DNA of 64,000 nt from Prochlorococcus marinus str. MIT 0918 (GTDB lineage: Bacteria; Cyanobacteriota; Cyanobacteriia; PCC-6307; Cyanobiaceae): positions 1,725,314-1,789,313 of the forward strand of contig NZ_CP114780.1 in NCBI RefSeq assembly GCF_027359415.1, in the 5' to 3' direction. Below are positions 29,234 through 39,272 of this stretch, in pieces. The notes below the pieces were generated by a model. It was not told the DNA's origin. It was given only the letters and a program-made list of their open reading frames with translations, and did not search any database. Positions within the stretch are counted from its first letter, which is position 1. Every line of letters begins with the position of its first letter. The position numbers and the translations under genes are program-made.

Positions 29234-29334
29234 AAACATCTTGTTTTATGATTTTAAATATTATTTCTTTAGGCAGTTTTACCATTTCCCATATAGGATT
29301 TATATTTAATTAGAATATTAAATCTTTCCCTGCC

Positions 29335-31089
29335 GTGACCCTGTTCTCTTCACCTGCTTTAGGTGATTCAGATCATCAGGAACAAAAACAAACATTAGGG
29401 GCTGATGCCCTTATGGACTCTCTTCGGAGACATGGAGTAGATACTGTTTTTGGTTACCCAGGAGGAGCTATTCTCCCAATTTATGATGCTGTTTATAAAG
29501 CAGAGAAGGCTGGGTGGTTAAAGCATATTCTTGTAAGACATGAGCAAGGTGGGGCTCATGCAGCTGATGGATTCTCAAGGGCGACAGGGAGAGTTGGGGT
29601 TTGTTTTGGTACTTCGGGCCCAGGAGCAACAAACCTTGTTACTGGAATTGCTACTGCGCAAATGGATTCGGTTCCTTTGGTTGTTATTACTGGCCAAGTT
29701 CCTCGTCCAGCAATAGGAACTGATGCTTTTCAAGAAACAGATATATTTGGCATTACTCTTCCAATTGTTAAACATTCGTGGGTGGTCAGAGATCCTTCAG
29801 AAATAGCATCTGTCATTGCTCAAGCTTTTTTTATAGCTTCTTCTGGTCGACCTGGCCCTGTTTTGGTTGATATACCTAAAGATGTTGGTCAAGAGTACTT
29901 TGATTATGACCCAGTTGAACCTGGCTCAATCATCCCTGCAGGATTCAAACCTTCTCCTAAGGCAGACCCTTTAACAATTTTAAATGCATTGAATTTTATA
30001 GAAAAAGCAGAAAAACCTCTTTTGTATGTTGGAGGAGGAGTTATTTCTGCTAGTGCGCATGAAAATATATCTGAACTTGCTAAGCGATATAACATTCCTG
30101 TAACAACAACTTTAATGGGGAAAGGAGCTTTTGATGAGCGTGATCATTTATCTGTTGGCATGTTGGGAATGCATGGAACTGCATATGCAAATTTTGCGGT
30201 AACTGAATGCGATTTATTGCTGGCCATAGGAGCTCGATTTGATGATCGTGTTACAGGGAAGTTAGATACATTTGCTCCTAGAGCTAAAGTTGTTCATTTT
30301 GAGGTAGATCCCGCAGAAATAAATAAAAATAGAATTGCTGATGTTGCTGTGCTTGGAGATTTAGGGAAAAACCTAGAAAAATTATTAGAACTATCTCATC
30401 AGAAAAAAGTACATATAAAAACTAGTGAATGGTTATCACAAATAGATAAATGGAAGGAGAAATACCCGCTTGTAATTCCTGAAAAGCAAGGCGATATCTT
30501 TCCACAAGAAGTTCTATTAGAAGTTAGAGATTTAGCCCCAAATGCTTATGTAACAACTGATGTTGGTCAGCATCAAATGTGGTCGGCACAATATTTAAGG
30601 AATGGCCCTCGACATTGGATTAGCAGTGCTGGCTTAGGAACAATGGGTTTTGGTGTGCCTGCAGCTTTGGGAGTCCAAGTCGCTTTGCCAAATGAACAAG
30701 TAATTTGCATTGCTGGTGATGCAAGTATTCTTATGAATATTCAGGAATTAGGAACAATTTCTCAATATAAATTAAATACAAAAATAATTATAATTAATAA
30801 CCATTGGCAAGGAATGGTTAGACAGTGGCAGCAAAGTTTTTATGAAGAGCGTTATTCAGCAACAAACATGTTACATGGTGAGCCTGATTTTGTGGCTTTG
30901 GCAAAGGCATTTGGAGTTGGTGGTTGTTTAATTAAAGAACGAAAGTTCTTAAGGGATCAATTACAAGAAGCTTTTGCTCATGATGGACCAATGTTGATAG
31001 ATGTCCATGTTCGAAGAGATGAGAATTGTTATCCAATGGTTCCTCCTGGTAAGAGTAATGCTCAAATGGTAGGCTTGCCGAAAAATTAG
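29335..31089 (+). CDS. ilvB: Acetolactate synthase large (catalytic) subunit
   Basis: This thiamine-diphosphate enzyme starts branched-chain amino-acid synthesis by condensing pyruvate with pyruvate or 2-ketobutyrate. The 584 residues include the catalytic Glu in [15 protein letters not shown] and the FAD-binding middle domain. The C-terminal TPP motif runs from [14 protein letters not shown] to [15 protein letters not shown]. The frame begins with GTG 29335. A regulatory subunit (ilvN/ilvH) is not in this window. Confidence 0.97.
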   Translation: MTLFSSPALGDSDHQEQKQTLGADALMDSLRRHGVDTVFGYPGGAILPIYDAVYKAEKAGWLKHILVRHEQGGAHAADGFSRATGRVGVCFGTSGPGATNLVTGIATAQMDSVPLVVITGQVPRPAIGTDAFQETDIFGITLPIVKHSWVVRDPSEIASVIAQAFFIASSGRPGPVLVDIPKDVGQEYFDYDPVEPGSIIPAGFKPSPKADPLTILNALNFIEKAEKPLLYVGGGVISASAHENISELAKRYNIPVTTTLMGKGAFDERDHLSVGMLGMHGTAYANFAVTECDLLLAIGARFDDRVTGKLDTFAPRAKVVHFEVDPAEINKNRIADVAVLGDLGKNLEKLLELSHQKKVHIKTSEWLSQIDKWKEKYPLVIPEKQGDIFPQEVLLEVRDLAPNAYVTTDVGQHQMWSAQYLRNGPRHWISSAGLGTMGFGVPAALGVQVALPNEQVICIAGDASILMNIQELGTISQYKLNTKIIIINNHWQGMVRQWQQSFYEERYSATNMLHGEPDFVALAKAFGVGGCLIKERKFLRDQLQEAFAHDGPMLIDVHVRRDENCYPMVPPGKSNAQMVGLPKN

Positions 31090-31157
31090 TTTGATTATTT
31101 TTTGTGGGTTCAAAAGACGTAACTATTTGTGAATTAATAAGGTTGTTATTCAGTCCA

Positions 31158-31511
31158 ATGAAAAACATTATTCAATTTCTTTTAATTATAAATATTAGTA
31201 TCTTCTCTTTTCCTTGTATTAGTTCATCTGCAGAGGTTTTACAGGTAACCAATTCATCTCTTCTTCAGATAGGAGATCATAACCGTAATTACACAATAAA
31301 AATTGCTTGTTTTAATGTAAACCCCCTAAAAAAAGAAGAGGCTGAAAATTGGCTTAAAAGCTCATTGACTAGAAAAGAAAAAGTTAATCTGCTACCAAGA
31401 GGTTCGACTGACGGAGTATTGATTGCAAGAGTGATTAGGATTAGCTCAAACAAGGATATTGGCAAAGAAATGGTAGAATTAGGTTTTGGCAGTTCTGAAT
31501 GTAGGGTTTAA
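31158..31511 (+). CDS. Secreted SNase-like (thermonuclease-fold) protein
   Basis: The protein (117 aa from ATG 31158) opens with a signal peptide, MKNIIQFLLIINISIFSFPC, ending near SSSAEV. The rest, with YTIKIACFNVNPLKKEEAENWLKS and VLIARVIRI, resembles a short staphylococcal-nuclease-like OB-fold. I do not see a full set of catalytic Arg/Glu residues, so nuclease activity is doubtful. The frame extends upstream to 31104, but that start would put 18 residues before the signal peptide. It is convergent with pgeF, 7 bp apart. Confidence 0.65.
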   Translation: MKNIIQFLLIINISIFSFPCISSSAEVLQVTNSSLLQIGDHNRNYTIKIACFNVNPLKKEEAENWLKSSLTRKEKVNLLPRGSTDGVLIARVIRISSNKDIGKEMVELGFGSSECRV

Positions 31512-31518
31512 TTATCTT

Positions 31519-32313
31519 TTATCTTTTACTAGAAGCAATACAACTCCATTGCCTTTCTTTTGTTTGATCTCTTCTCCATGATGAAAAGAATTTAGTTTCG
31601 TTAAACGTACAATCATTATTAATACTAATTTGAAAATCCTTTATATGTTCCAAAATCAATTGATTGTATGCAAATGTTCTTATGTCAAGAAGTACTTTGT
31701 TCGAACTTTTGTCATTTTGAATACATCCCATTGCAAACATTGATTCCTTTGACTTTTCTTTTGAGAAATTACTTCTTCCCCCAAAATTATTATAAAGACA
31801 AGTCATTACATCTAGTTCTACCTGATAATTAGAACCACTAATTGCAGGACCTAAAGCAATTATTAGATCTTTTCTCTTGCATCCAAGTTGTTCTATTTTA
31901 ATTAAAGCTTCTCTTATTATATTTTTGCTTAAACCTTTCCATCCTGCATGTATTGCAGCTACATTACCTGATTTTTTGTCACCCAATAAAATAGGTATAC
32001 AATCTGCTGTATAAATCCAAAGTCCTTGGTTATTTTCGTCACTTAGAATGCAATCTGCTTGTATAGGAAAAGGAATATTTGTTTGAGATGCCATGACAAT
32101 TTCTTTGCCGTGATTTTGAATACAAAAATGAATAGTAGATGATTTATTGACTTCATTCTTTAAATACTTAGGTTCATTATATATTGGTATTCTTGTAAAG
32201 AATGCATGATTAAAATTATTTTCTAATAGCAAAAGGGATTGTATATATATTAATTCATTTTTTTTTACCCATCTCCACCCTTTTCTTTCTGTCAATATTT
32301 CCCCTTTACTCAT
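31519..32313 (-). CDS. pgeF: Multicopper polyphenol oxidoreductase / purine nucleoside phosphorylase family (PgeF/YfiH)
   Basis: This is a 264-residue member of the YfiH/PgeF (DUF152) family, which removes mis-incorporated L-Ser from peptidoglycan precursors in E. coli or acts on adenosine in other members. The metal-site blocks are present: QADCI early, TADCIPILLGD, and AAIHAGWKGLSKNII with the signature HAGWKG. Which activity applies here cannot be read from the sequence. It lies about 46 bp downstream of the Tab2 gene. Confidence 0.85.
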   Translation of the reverse strand: MSKGEILTERKGWRWVKKNELIYIQSLLLLENNFNHAFFTRIPIYNEPKYLKNEVNKSSTIHFCIQNHGKEIVMASQTNIPFPIQADCILSDENNQGLWIYTADCIPILLGDKKSGNVAAIHAGWKGLSKNIIREALIKIEQLGCKRKDLIIALGPAISGSNYQVELDVMTCLYNNFGGRSNFSKEKSKESMFAMGCIQNDKSSNKVLLDIRTFAYNQLILEHIKDFQISINNDCTFNETKFFSSWRRDQTKERQWSCIASSKR

Positions 32314-32359
32314 TTAGTAGATAAGTTATTTGATAATAATCTATTGATTTTAAATTAAA

Positions 32360-33259
32360 TTAAATTAAATCTTTAAGCATCCAAAAACCAAAGAACTTTT
32401 CATCTTCAGGAGATTTTTGTATTGAAATAAATTGAATACCATCTCCATCTTCTTTTCCTTTTTGCAAGCATAGGTTAACTTTTTCAGCATATTGTTTATC
32501 CATGTCAGTAACAAGCCATCTTTCCTGTTGACCTGCTTCTAGAACGAGTTGATTGTTTTGAACTAAAAGCTTTACAGGTTCTATCCCACTCAGCCAAGCT
32601 GACAATGCTAGTGCTCTGGTTTTACTGAATAATCGTAGGCCTGGGATTGAAATATTTTCGTTTAGAGACTCTTTAATGTGAATTAATGAATTGAATTCCA
32701 TTGGCCATTGATCTGCTTCACGGAGGCTTCCAATAGGTAGAGAAGAAAAACTCCAAGCATCACCTCTTAGTGGTTCTGGAAGTGGTTCAGGTTGATTGGA
32801 AATTTGCGTATAAGAAGAATCAGGTGCTATAGGGCCAGAGATATAGCCTGGTTCATTTGGATATATATCTTTTTCTCTTTGATTCATCCATTCAAGAAGG
32901 GAATAGGTCCTCCTGCTTTCAATAACTTCTATGCCGATTTTTTCAGAGGCTTTTTTGATCATTGTTTTCATAGATGATCTCCAGCACCTTAATCTTTTAG
33001 GGACTTCCCAGCCTTTGCTTTGAGCCTCTTTCATGGCTTCAACTAATGCTGTGTTTAACCAGATTGAATTAACTTCATTTGCAGGACATTTTTTTTCCCA
33101 TCGGAAAGTTTCTTCTCCTGAAAAATTCTCTGTACTAGAAATTAGTAATTCCCATCTTTTTTTTCCGTCATTTTCTAAAATCGGTCGAGAATAAAAGTCA
33201 AGCTCCCAATCAGCGACTTTCTGACTTATTTTTTTTGGAGTATCAAAGGAAGAGGTCAT
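32360..33259 (-). CDS. Tab2/Atab2-family RNA-binding protein
   Basis: This 299-residue protein opens with VADWELDFYSRPILENDGKKRWELLI, the Tab2/ATAB2 signature. In plants and algae Tab2 supports translation of photosystem I psaB mRNA. A cyanobacterial role in photosystem synthesis is inferred from homology. The conserved ALALSAWLSGIEPV is near residue 220 and the C-terminus ends FGFWMLKDLI. Its ATG overlaps the stop of the upstream S1-domain gene by 1 bp, so coupled expression with an RNA-binding protein is likely. A TAAAT pentamer repeat crosses its stop codon. Confidence 0.85.
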   Translation of the reverse strand: MTSSFDTPKKISQKVADWELDFYSRPILENDGKKRWELLISSTENFSGEETFRWEKKCPANEVNSIWLNTALVEAMKEAQSKGWEVPKRLRCWRSSMKTMIKKASEKIGIEVIESRRTYSLLEWMNQREKDIYPNEPGYISGPIAPDSSYTQISNQPEPLPEPLRGDAWSFSSLPIGSLREADQWPMEFNSLIHIKESLNENISIPGLRLFSKTRALALSAWLSGIEPVKLLVQNNQLVLEAGQQERWLVTDMDKQYAEKVNLCLQKGKEDGDGIQFISIQKSPEDEKFFGFWMLKDLI

Positions 33260-34515
33260 TATTTAATTGGCAAGTCTTCTTTTGGGTTGAGTAGAGTTTT
33301 TACCTTTTTGGCACGCTCTTCTGCTTCTGCAAGAACTTTTTCTTTGTCAATAAGAATTTCTCCAGGTAGACCTTCTAATAGAGCTGTATTTAATCCAATT
33401 CTACCTCTGGTCGGATCTAAATCAGTTATTACTGCTTTTACTTCATCGTCTTGATTGAAAACTTCTCTAAGGGATCTAAGACTTCCATTTGTAATCATTG
33501 ATTGATGAAGTAATCCACTAATACCTCCTATATCAACAAAAAATCCATAAGGTTTGACTGCTAATACTTTTCCTTTTACAAGTTGACCAATTTCTAATTG
33601 AGCAAATTTTGCTGCAGTAACAGCTTTTTTTTCAGATAGGATAAGCTTTCGATTATCAGGAGAAACTTCTATGAAGGCTACATCTAATGTTTTGCCTACT
33701 AAGGTTTCATGTTTGTCTCCGTCATTCAATTGAGAGCGAGGAATAAAACCTCGAAGACCTTCTATATCGCAGGTTAAGCCTCCACGATTAAAGCCATTTA
33801 TCTTTACTTGTACGACTTTAGAGTCTTTAGCAAATTGAAGAACTGTTTCCCAGCTTTTTCTAAGGGCCAGTGCTCTACAGCTGATAGTTACCATTCCATC
33901 AGCGTTTTGTTCCCTTGTGACCAATACTTCCACTTCAACCCCCTTGGGGAAAAGTTCTTTGAGATTGGTTATTACTCCAAGGCCACATTCGTGTTTAGGC
34001 ATAAAACCTGGTGCTTTCCCACCAATATCTACATACACCCCATCACTCTCAATTCCAATAACTTTTCCTTTCGCAATTTCACCAGTCATTCCAATAGGCT
34101 CGTTCTCATCTAAAGCTGCTAAGAATGCATCTTCGTCAAAATCAAAATCATCTACGCTTCTTTCTAGGAAATTATTTTCAGTGAAACTTGATTGATTGCT
34201 TTTGAATTTATTAGAGGTCTCTTGATCAAGAAGGTCTCCCATTGAAAAATTTTCATTTGAATTGTAATCAAATTCATATGAATTTTTCTTTTGATTTGAT
34301 TCAGATGGTTTTGACGGAGAAACAAGATTTTTTTGAATTTCCGGTGTAGGTAATTCTTCTGTTTTGCTTGCCTGTTTTAAAGCTTTAGGGTCTTTTTGAG
34401 GTTGCTTATCTTCTTTGCGACTGATATGCAAAACCTGCAGAGGCTTACGCAGATGAGTCTGCGCTTGATTTGGCGGATTAGGCCTTTTAGGTTCGTGGTT
34501 TCCTGATTCGGCCAT
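33259..34515 (-). CDS. S1-domain RNA-binding protein (ribosomal protein S1 homologue)
   Basis: The 418-residue protein has a Pro/Gln/Ser-rich, probably disordered N-terminus (about 1-135) and three S1 OB-folds (about 147-215, 230-297 and 314-384). The first reads GKVIGIESDGVYVDIGGKAPGFMP and the third GKVLAVKPYGFFVDIGGISGLLH. Cyanobacteria carry more than one S1 homologue; this three-domain form is what is called Rps1b or Nbp1 in some annotations. It may act in mRNA binding or ribosome recruitment. It overlaps the Tab2 gene by 1 bp. Confidence 0.9.
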   Translation of the reverse strand: MAESGNHEPKRPNPPNQAQTHLRKPLQVLHISRKEDKQPQKDPKALKQASKTEELPTPEIQKNLVSPSKPSESNQKKNSYEFDYNSNENFSMGDLLDQETSNKFKSNQSSFTENNFLERSVDDFDFDEDAFLAALDENEPIGMTGEIAKGKVIGIESDGVYVDIGGKAPGFMPKHECGLGVITNLKELFPKGVEVEVLVTREQNADGMVTISCRALALRKSWETVLQFAKDSKVVQVKINGFNRGGLTCDIEGLRGFIPRSQLNDGDKHETLVGKTLDVAFIEVSPDNRKLILSEKKAVTAAKFAQLEIGQLVKGKVLAVKPYGFFVDIGGISGLLHQSMITNGSLRSLREVFNQDDEVKAVITDLDPTRGRIGLNTALLEGLPGEILIDKEKVLAEAEERAKKVKTLLNPKEDLPIK

Positions 34516-34576
34516 TGTGGGCCTATTATGGTTATCGGTAATTCATTCTTGCAGGAAAAGTTAAATTATTTAAGGC

Positions 34577-35407
34577 TTGGAGGGTATTTCTATTAGTTAT
34601 CATTCACGCAATTTAGCTTATCTTAGTTGGCCAAAAGCTTCTAAGGCTGCATTAAAAAAGGGGGCTACGGTTATTTGGCCTTTTGGAGCATGTGAACAAC
34701 ATGGCCCACATTTACCTTTGATTACAGATACTTTGTTCGCTGAAAAAATTTTATATGAAACTTGCGATCGATTGCCGGATGAGTTGCCTGTTTGGACTTT
34801 ACCTTCCCAATCAATAGGGTTTTCACCTGAACATCTAGGCTTCTCGGGCACACTTTCCCTTTCAGGAGGATTAATTCTTCAAATTGTTAGTGAGATAGGC
34901 CAACAACTTGCTGGGATGGGATTTCAAAGGCTTGTTTTTTTTAACGCTCATGGAGGTCAAATAGGACTTTTACAAGCTATTGCAAGAGAACTTAGGGTTA
35001 AGTGTCCTTCAATGGCAGTTTTGCCTTGTTTCTTATGGAGTGGTATCGATGCTGTAGAAGAATTACTTCCTGATAAGGAAGTTGAGCAAGGACTTCATGC
35101 TGGCTTGGCTGAAACTAGCCTTATGCTTTCTTTTGAACCTGACCTGGTCGGCATTGAAAGGCCATATGATGGAGATTCCCAATTGTTAGAAGGGAAAGAT
35201 ATTTCTGTCCCAGCTGGCTGGAGTCTTGAAGGAGCAGCTCCATGTGCATGGCTTACAAATGAATTAAGTATTTCAGGAGTTATTGGAGATAGTAGAGAAG
35301 CACATCCTTTGCTTGGAGATAAGCTTAGAGAAGTTTTAATTGATCATTGGGCCCAATTGTTTTTGTCTCTAATGGAGAGTAATTGGCCTCCTGTCGAAAC
35401 TAAATAA
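34577..35407 (+). CDS. Creatininase family amidohydrolase
   Basis: This 276-residue protein has the creatininase metal sites: WPFGACEQHGPHLPLITDTLFAE, FFNAHGGQIGLL and the HAGLAETSLML block. Substrates in the family include creatinine and the formamide of a flavin/deazaflavin (FAPy) intermediate, and none is obvious here. The start is problematic. The frame opens at TTG 34577, which itself overlaps the only good GGAGG (34579-34583), and there is no ATG nearby. Initiation a few codons downstream at a non-ATG codon is possible. It lies 61 bp from the divergent S1 gene. Confidence 0.85.
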   Translation: MEGISISYHSRNLAYLSWPKASKAALKKGATVIWPFGACEQHGPHLPLITDTLFAEKILYETCDRLPDELPVWTLPSQSIGFSPEHLGFSGTLSLSGGLILQIVSEIGQQLAGMGFQRLVFFNAHGGQIGLLQAIARELRVKCPSMAVLPCFLWSGIDAVEELLPDKEVEQGLHAGLAETSLMLSFEPDLVGIERPYDGDSQLLEGKDISVPAGWSLEGAAPCAWLTNELSISGVIGDSREAHPLLGDKLREVLIDHWAQLFLSLMESNWPPVETK

Positions 35408-35495
35408 AATTAACTAACAATAATTCCTCTGAAAGAACTCACTTTTTTCTTGGTTGTTCTGTAAAGTGCGCGTTAATGTGAATTTTTAAACACTC

Positions 35496-36212
35496 ATGCC
35501 AACCCTAGAATCCAAAGAGGTTGCAGTTGCTAATGATTTGAATAGCTTGCCTGACTTCTCTTCTGATAAATATAAAGATGCCTATAGCAGGATTAATGCA
35601 ATTGTCATTGAAGGAGAGAAGGAGGCTCATGGGAATTATCTTGCAATAGGAGAATTAATACCTGATAAGCAACAGGAGTTGAAGAATTTGGCAGTAATGG
35701 AAATGAGACATATGAAAGGCTTTACAGCTTGTGGTAAAAATCTTGGAGTGAAGGCTGACATGCCTTTTGCCGAAGAGTTTTTTGCTCCTTTACATGGGAA
35801 TTTCCAGAAAGCCTTTAAAGATGAAAATCTCACAACCTGCTTCTTGATACAAGCAATTCTTATTGAAGCTTTTGCTATTTCTGCCTATCACGTATACATC
35901 CGAGTCGCAGATCCATTTGCAAAGAAGATTACTGAAAATGTTGTAAAGGATGAGTACCTTCATTTGAATTATGGACAAGAATGGCTAAAAGCCAATTTAG
36001 ATACTTGTAAAGAAGATTTGATTAAGGCTAATAGAGAAAATCTTCCTCTTATTAAATCCATGCTTGATCAAGTTGCAGATGATGCAAGCTCTTTGCAAAT
36101 GGATAAAGAAGAATTGATGGAAGAGTTTATGATTGCTTATCAGGATTCTTTGTTGGAAATTGGTCTAGATTCTAGGGAAATAGCTCGTATGGCCCTCGCA
36201 GCGCTTGTTTAG
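35496..36212 (+). CDS. ado: Aldehyde deformylating oxygenase (alkane synthesis)
   Basis: This ferritin-like di-iron enzyme converts fatty aldehydes to alkanes and formate. The 238 residues contain metal ligands in EGEKEAHGNYLAIGELIPD, the EMRHMKG helix, EAFAISAYHVYIRVADPFAKK and KDEYLHLNYGQEWL. It is highly similar to what I remember of the Prochlorococcus enzyme used as the family's structural model. The downstream aar gene supplies its aldehyde substrate. Confidence 0.97.
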   Translation: MPTLESKEVAVANDLNSLPDFSSDKYKDAYSRINAIVIEGEKEAHGNYLAIGELIPDKQQELKNLAVMEMRHMKGFTACGKNLGVKADMPFAEEFFAPLHGNFQKAFKDENLTTCFLIQAILIEAFAISAYHVYIRVADPFAKKITENVVKDEYLHLNYGQEWLKANLDTCKEDLIKANRENLPLIKSMLDQVADDASSLQMDKEELMEEFMIAYQDSLLEIGLDSREIARMALAALV

Positions 36213-36223
36213 CAAAAAGTTTT

Positions 36224-36243
36224 AAATAGTGCTAACTATTTTT
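36224..36243 (+). terminator. Candidate terminator after ado
   Basis: AAATAGT (36224-36230), loop GCTA, then ACTATTT (36235-36241) form a perfect 7-bp hairpin running into a T-run (36239-36243). This is a plausible intrinsic terminator 12 bp after the ado stop. It is weak in GC, so partial read-through to aar is possible. Confidence 0.5.
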
Positions 36244-36348
36244 ATAAGTGAAAAAATTATTATTAATAATTGCTTTTGATCATTATGGTTTAAGCTATTA
36301 AATTCCTGCCAAGTGTTTGTTCAGGACATCATGCTTTTTTGTTAGAAA

Positions 36349-37389
36349 ATGTTTGGATTGATCGGGCACTCAACAAGCTTTACTGATGCCAGGAAAAAGG
36401 CTATGGATTTGGGGTTTAATCATATTGCAGAGGGAGATTTAGATGTATGGTGTAGTGCTCCTCCTCAGCTTGTTGAACATTTTGAGGTTGTAAGTGCAAT
36501 AGGCAAAAAGATTGAAGGAGCTTATATAGACTCCTGCTTTGTCCCAGAAATGTTAGGAAGGTTTAAAACAGCAAGAAGAAAAGTGCTTAATGCAATGGAA
36601 CTTGCTCAAAAAAAAGGAATAAGTATTACTGCTTTAGGAGGGTTTACATCAATTATATTTGAAAATTTTAATCTCCTACAAAACAAACAAGTTCGCAATA
36701 CTACTCTTGATTGGGAACGTTTTACTACAGGAAATACTCATACTGCTTGGGTGATATCTCGCCAATTAGAAATTAATGCGCCGTTATTAGGCATTGATCT
36801 AAAAAAAGCATCTGTTGCTGTTGTTGGGGCTACTGGTGATATTGGTAGTGCTGTTTGTAGATGGCTAACAGAGAGGACATATGTTAAAGAACTTTTATTG
36901 GTTGCAAGACAGCAGCAACCATTGAAGGATCTTCAAAATAATCTCCAAGGAGGAAGAATTCTAAGCTTAGAAGAGGCTCTGCCTGAAGCAGATATAGTTG
37001 TATGGGTTGCTAGCATGCCAAAAAACTTGCAAATTGATAAGTCCAAGCTTCGTAATCCATGTTTAATGATTGATGGAGGCTATCCAAAAAACCTTGATGA
37101 AAAATTTTCTGGATCAGGTATTCATGTCCTCAAGGGCGGTATTGTTGAGTTCTTCGAAGATATTGGTTGGAATATGATGGAAATAGCTGAAATGGAGAAA
37201 CCACAGAGACAAATGTTTGCTTGCTTTGCAGAGGCAATGCTTCTGGAATTTGAAAATTGCCATACTAATTTTAGTTGGGGAAGAAATAATATTACGTTGG
37301 AAAAAATGGATTTTATAGGTGAGGCATCATTAAGACATGGCTTCACTACACTTGGCCTTAATCCTAATCTTCAGGTATCTTTTGCCTGA
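36349..37389 (+). CDS. aar: Long-chain acyl-ACP reductase
   Basis: The product reduces fatty acyl-ACP to fatty aldehyde using NADPH, the first step of the cyanobacterial alkane pathway. The 346 residues include an N-terminal [18 protein letters not shown] block, a thioester-forming cysteine in the context of IDSCFVPEM, and the nucleotide-binding motif [16 protein letters not shown] near residue 160. It lies 136 bp after ado; the candidate hairpin at 36224 and the AT-rich spacer suggest it has some promoter activity of its own. Confidence 0.96.
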   Translation: MFGLIGHSTSFTDARKKAMDLGFNHIAEGDLDVWCSAPPQLVEHFEVVSAIGKKIEGAYIDSCFVPEMLGRFKTARRKVLNAMELAQKKGISITALGGFTSIIFENFNLLQNKQVRNTTLDWERFTTGNTHTAWVISRQLEINAPLLGIDLKKASVAVVGATGDIGSAVCRWLTERTYVKELLLVARQQQPLKDLQNNLQGGRILSLEEALPEADIVVWVASMPKNLQIDKSKLRNPCLMIDGGYPKNLDEKFSGSGIHVLKGGIVEFFEDIGWNMMEIAEMEKPQRQMFACFAEAMLLEFENCHTNFSWGRNNITLEKMDFIGEASLRHGFTTLGLNPNLQVSFA

Positions 37390-37410
37390 CTTGTAGCAGC
37401 AATTTTTACT

Positions 37411-38400
37411 ATGGCACGTCGTTATCTTTTGGAATTTGAGAAGCCATTAGTTGAGTTGGAAAAACAAATTGATCAGATCAGAGAATTGGCAAGAGATTCT
37501 GAGGTTGATGTAAGTCAGCAATTACTTCAATTAGAAACTCTTGCAGCGAGAAGGAGAGAAGAAATCTTTAGAGCATTAACACCCTCTGAAAAAATACAGG
37601 TTGCTAGACACCCTCAAAGACCTAGTACACTTGATTTTATTCAAATGTTTTGCGATGACTGGGTAGAGTTACATGGTGATAGGCATAGTAGTGACGATAG
37701 TGCTTTGATTGGAGGAATAGCTCGCATTGGTGAAAGAGCTGTAATGCTTATTGGCCAACAAAAAGGTAGAGATACTAAAGAAAATGTTGCTAGGAATTTT
37801 GGCATGGCAAAACCTGGAGGCTATAGGAAGGCATTACGTTTAATGAATCATGCGGATAGGTTTAAGCTCCCAATTATCTCTTTTATTGATACCCCAGGTG
37901 CTTATGCAGGATTATTAGCAGAGGAACAAGGTCAAGGAGAAGCAATAGCAGTTAATCTTAGAGAAATGTTTCGAATAACTGTTCCAATTATTGCAACTGT
38001 TATTGGTGAAGGTGGCTCTGGTGGTGCTTTGGGTATTGGAGTAGCTGACAGATTACTAATGTTTGAACATAGTGTTTACACAGTTGCAAGTCCTGAGGCT
38101 TGTGCTTCCATTTTATGGCGTGATGCTTCAAAGGCGCCAGATGCAGCTGCAGCATTAAAGATTACTGGGTCAGACTTAATGAGTTTAGGTATTGTTGATG
38201 AGGTTATAAAAGAACCTTCTGGAGGGAATAATTGGGCACCTCTTCAAGCTGGTGAAGCTTTAAAAAAGACCATTTTAAAACATTTAGAAGAACTCTCTGA
38301 ACTCTCTATTAGCAAATTGAGAGATGATAGATATCAGAAATTTAGGCGAATTGGGAGTTTCATAGAACCAAGTTTTCAAGAAGGCGGTGTGATTAATTAG
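37411..38400 (+). CDS. accA: Acetyl-CoA carboxylase carboxyltransferase subunit alpha
   Basis: This is half of the carboxyltransferase of bacterial acetyl-CoA carboxylase, which makes malonyl-CoA for fatty acids. The 329 residues have the N-terminal [17 protein letters not shown] helix, the [24 protein letters not shown] block and the catalytic-domain signature [13 protein letters not shown] with [17 protein letters not shown]. It lies 21 bp after aar, so fatty-acid initiation and alkane synthesis may share a transcript. Confidence 0.98.
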   Translation: MARRYLLEFEKPLVELEKQIDQIRELARDSEVDVSQQLLQLETLAARRREEIFRALTPSEKIQVARHPQRPSTLDFIQMFCDDWVELHGDRHSSDDSALIGGIARIGERAVMLIGQQKGRDTKENVARNFGMAKPGGYRKALRLMNHADRFKLPIISFIDTPGAYAGLLAEEQGQGEAIAVNLREMFRITVPIIATVIGEGGSGGALGIGVADRLLMFEHSVYTVASPEACASILWRDASKAPDAAAALKITGSDLMSLGIVDEVIKEPSGGNNWAPLQAGEALKKTILKHLEELSELSISKLRDDRYQKFRRIGSFIEPSFQEGGVIN

Positions 38401-38429
38401 AATCATCCATAATATTTTCTAATTTTAAT

Positions 38430-39137
38430 TTGCCAACAGCTCTGATTACTGGAGCCTCTAAGGGCATAGGGAGAACAACAGCACGTGTTTTTGCTCATGC
38501 TGGTTGGGATCTTTTGTTATTAGCGCGCTCTGAAAGCAACCTGCATTCCTTAACTAAAGAACTATCTGATTCAAAGAATAAGGTTTTTTACCAATGTGTT
38601 GATTTGTCTGATGCAACTCAGATCGAGCAAGGAATAAAGGATCTTCTTAGCAATGGACTTTCTCCATCAGTACTAATTAATAATGCTGGAGTTGCATGGA
38701 CAGGTGAATTGTTGTCAATGCCTCTAGATAGATGGCAATGGCTAATGCAAATTAATTTGACAAGTGTTTTTCAAATTTGTGCAGCAGTTGTTCCCTCGAT
38801 GAGGGAAAATGGTGGATTAGTTATTAATGTAAGTAGCCATGCTGCAAGGAATCAGTTTCCAGAATGGGGTGCTTATTGTGTAAGTAAAGCAGCATTGGAG
38901 AGCTTTACTAAATGCCTTGCTTTGGAAGAGAGGCAAAATCAAATTAGGGCTTGTACTCTTACCCTAGGATCTGTGAATAGTGATCTTTGGGATGCTGATT
39001 GTGTTCATAGTGATTTTGATCGTAAAGCAATGCTCTCTGTTGATGATGTTGCCTTTAACCTTCTACACTTGGCTCAGCAGCCTGTTTCGCAAATTATTAA
39101 TGATATAACTTTAATGCCATCTGCAGGTGCTTTCTAA
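38430..39137 (+). CDS. Short-chain dehydrogenase/reductase
   Basis: This classical SDR has 235 residues. TGASKGIG (nucleotide binding), NNAGVAW, the catalytic Ser in NVSSHAARN and YCVSK (Tyr-Lys) are all present. It resembles FabG-type reductases but its substrate is unknown. It begins with TTG at 38430, right at the conserved MPTALITG start. The 29-bp gap to accA suggests an operon. Confidence 0.87.
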   Translation: MPTALITGASKGIGRTTARVFAHAGWDLLLLARSESNLHSLTKELSDSKNKVFYQCVDLSDATQIEQGIKDLLSNGLSPSVLINNAGVAWTGELLSMPLDRWQWLMQINLTSVFQICAAVVPSMRENGGLVINVSSHAARNQFPEWGAYCVSKAALESFTKCLALEERQNQIRACTLTLGSVNSDLWDADCVHSDFDRKAMLSVDDVAFNLLHLAQQPVSQIINDITLMPSAGAF

Positions 39138-39272
39138 ATTGGATGGTAAACTCTAAAATTAATTGTTGATTAAGAATCAAAATTGACATCACAATAGATA
39201 TAATCTTCTAGAAGAGTTTGCATCACTTATTGAACAATTCTATAAACTTTTAGTAAATAAGATATAGCTCTT

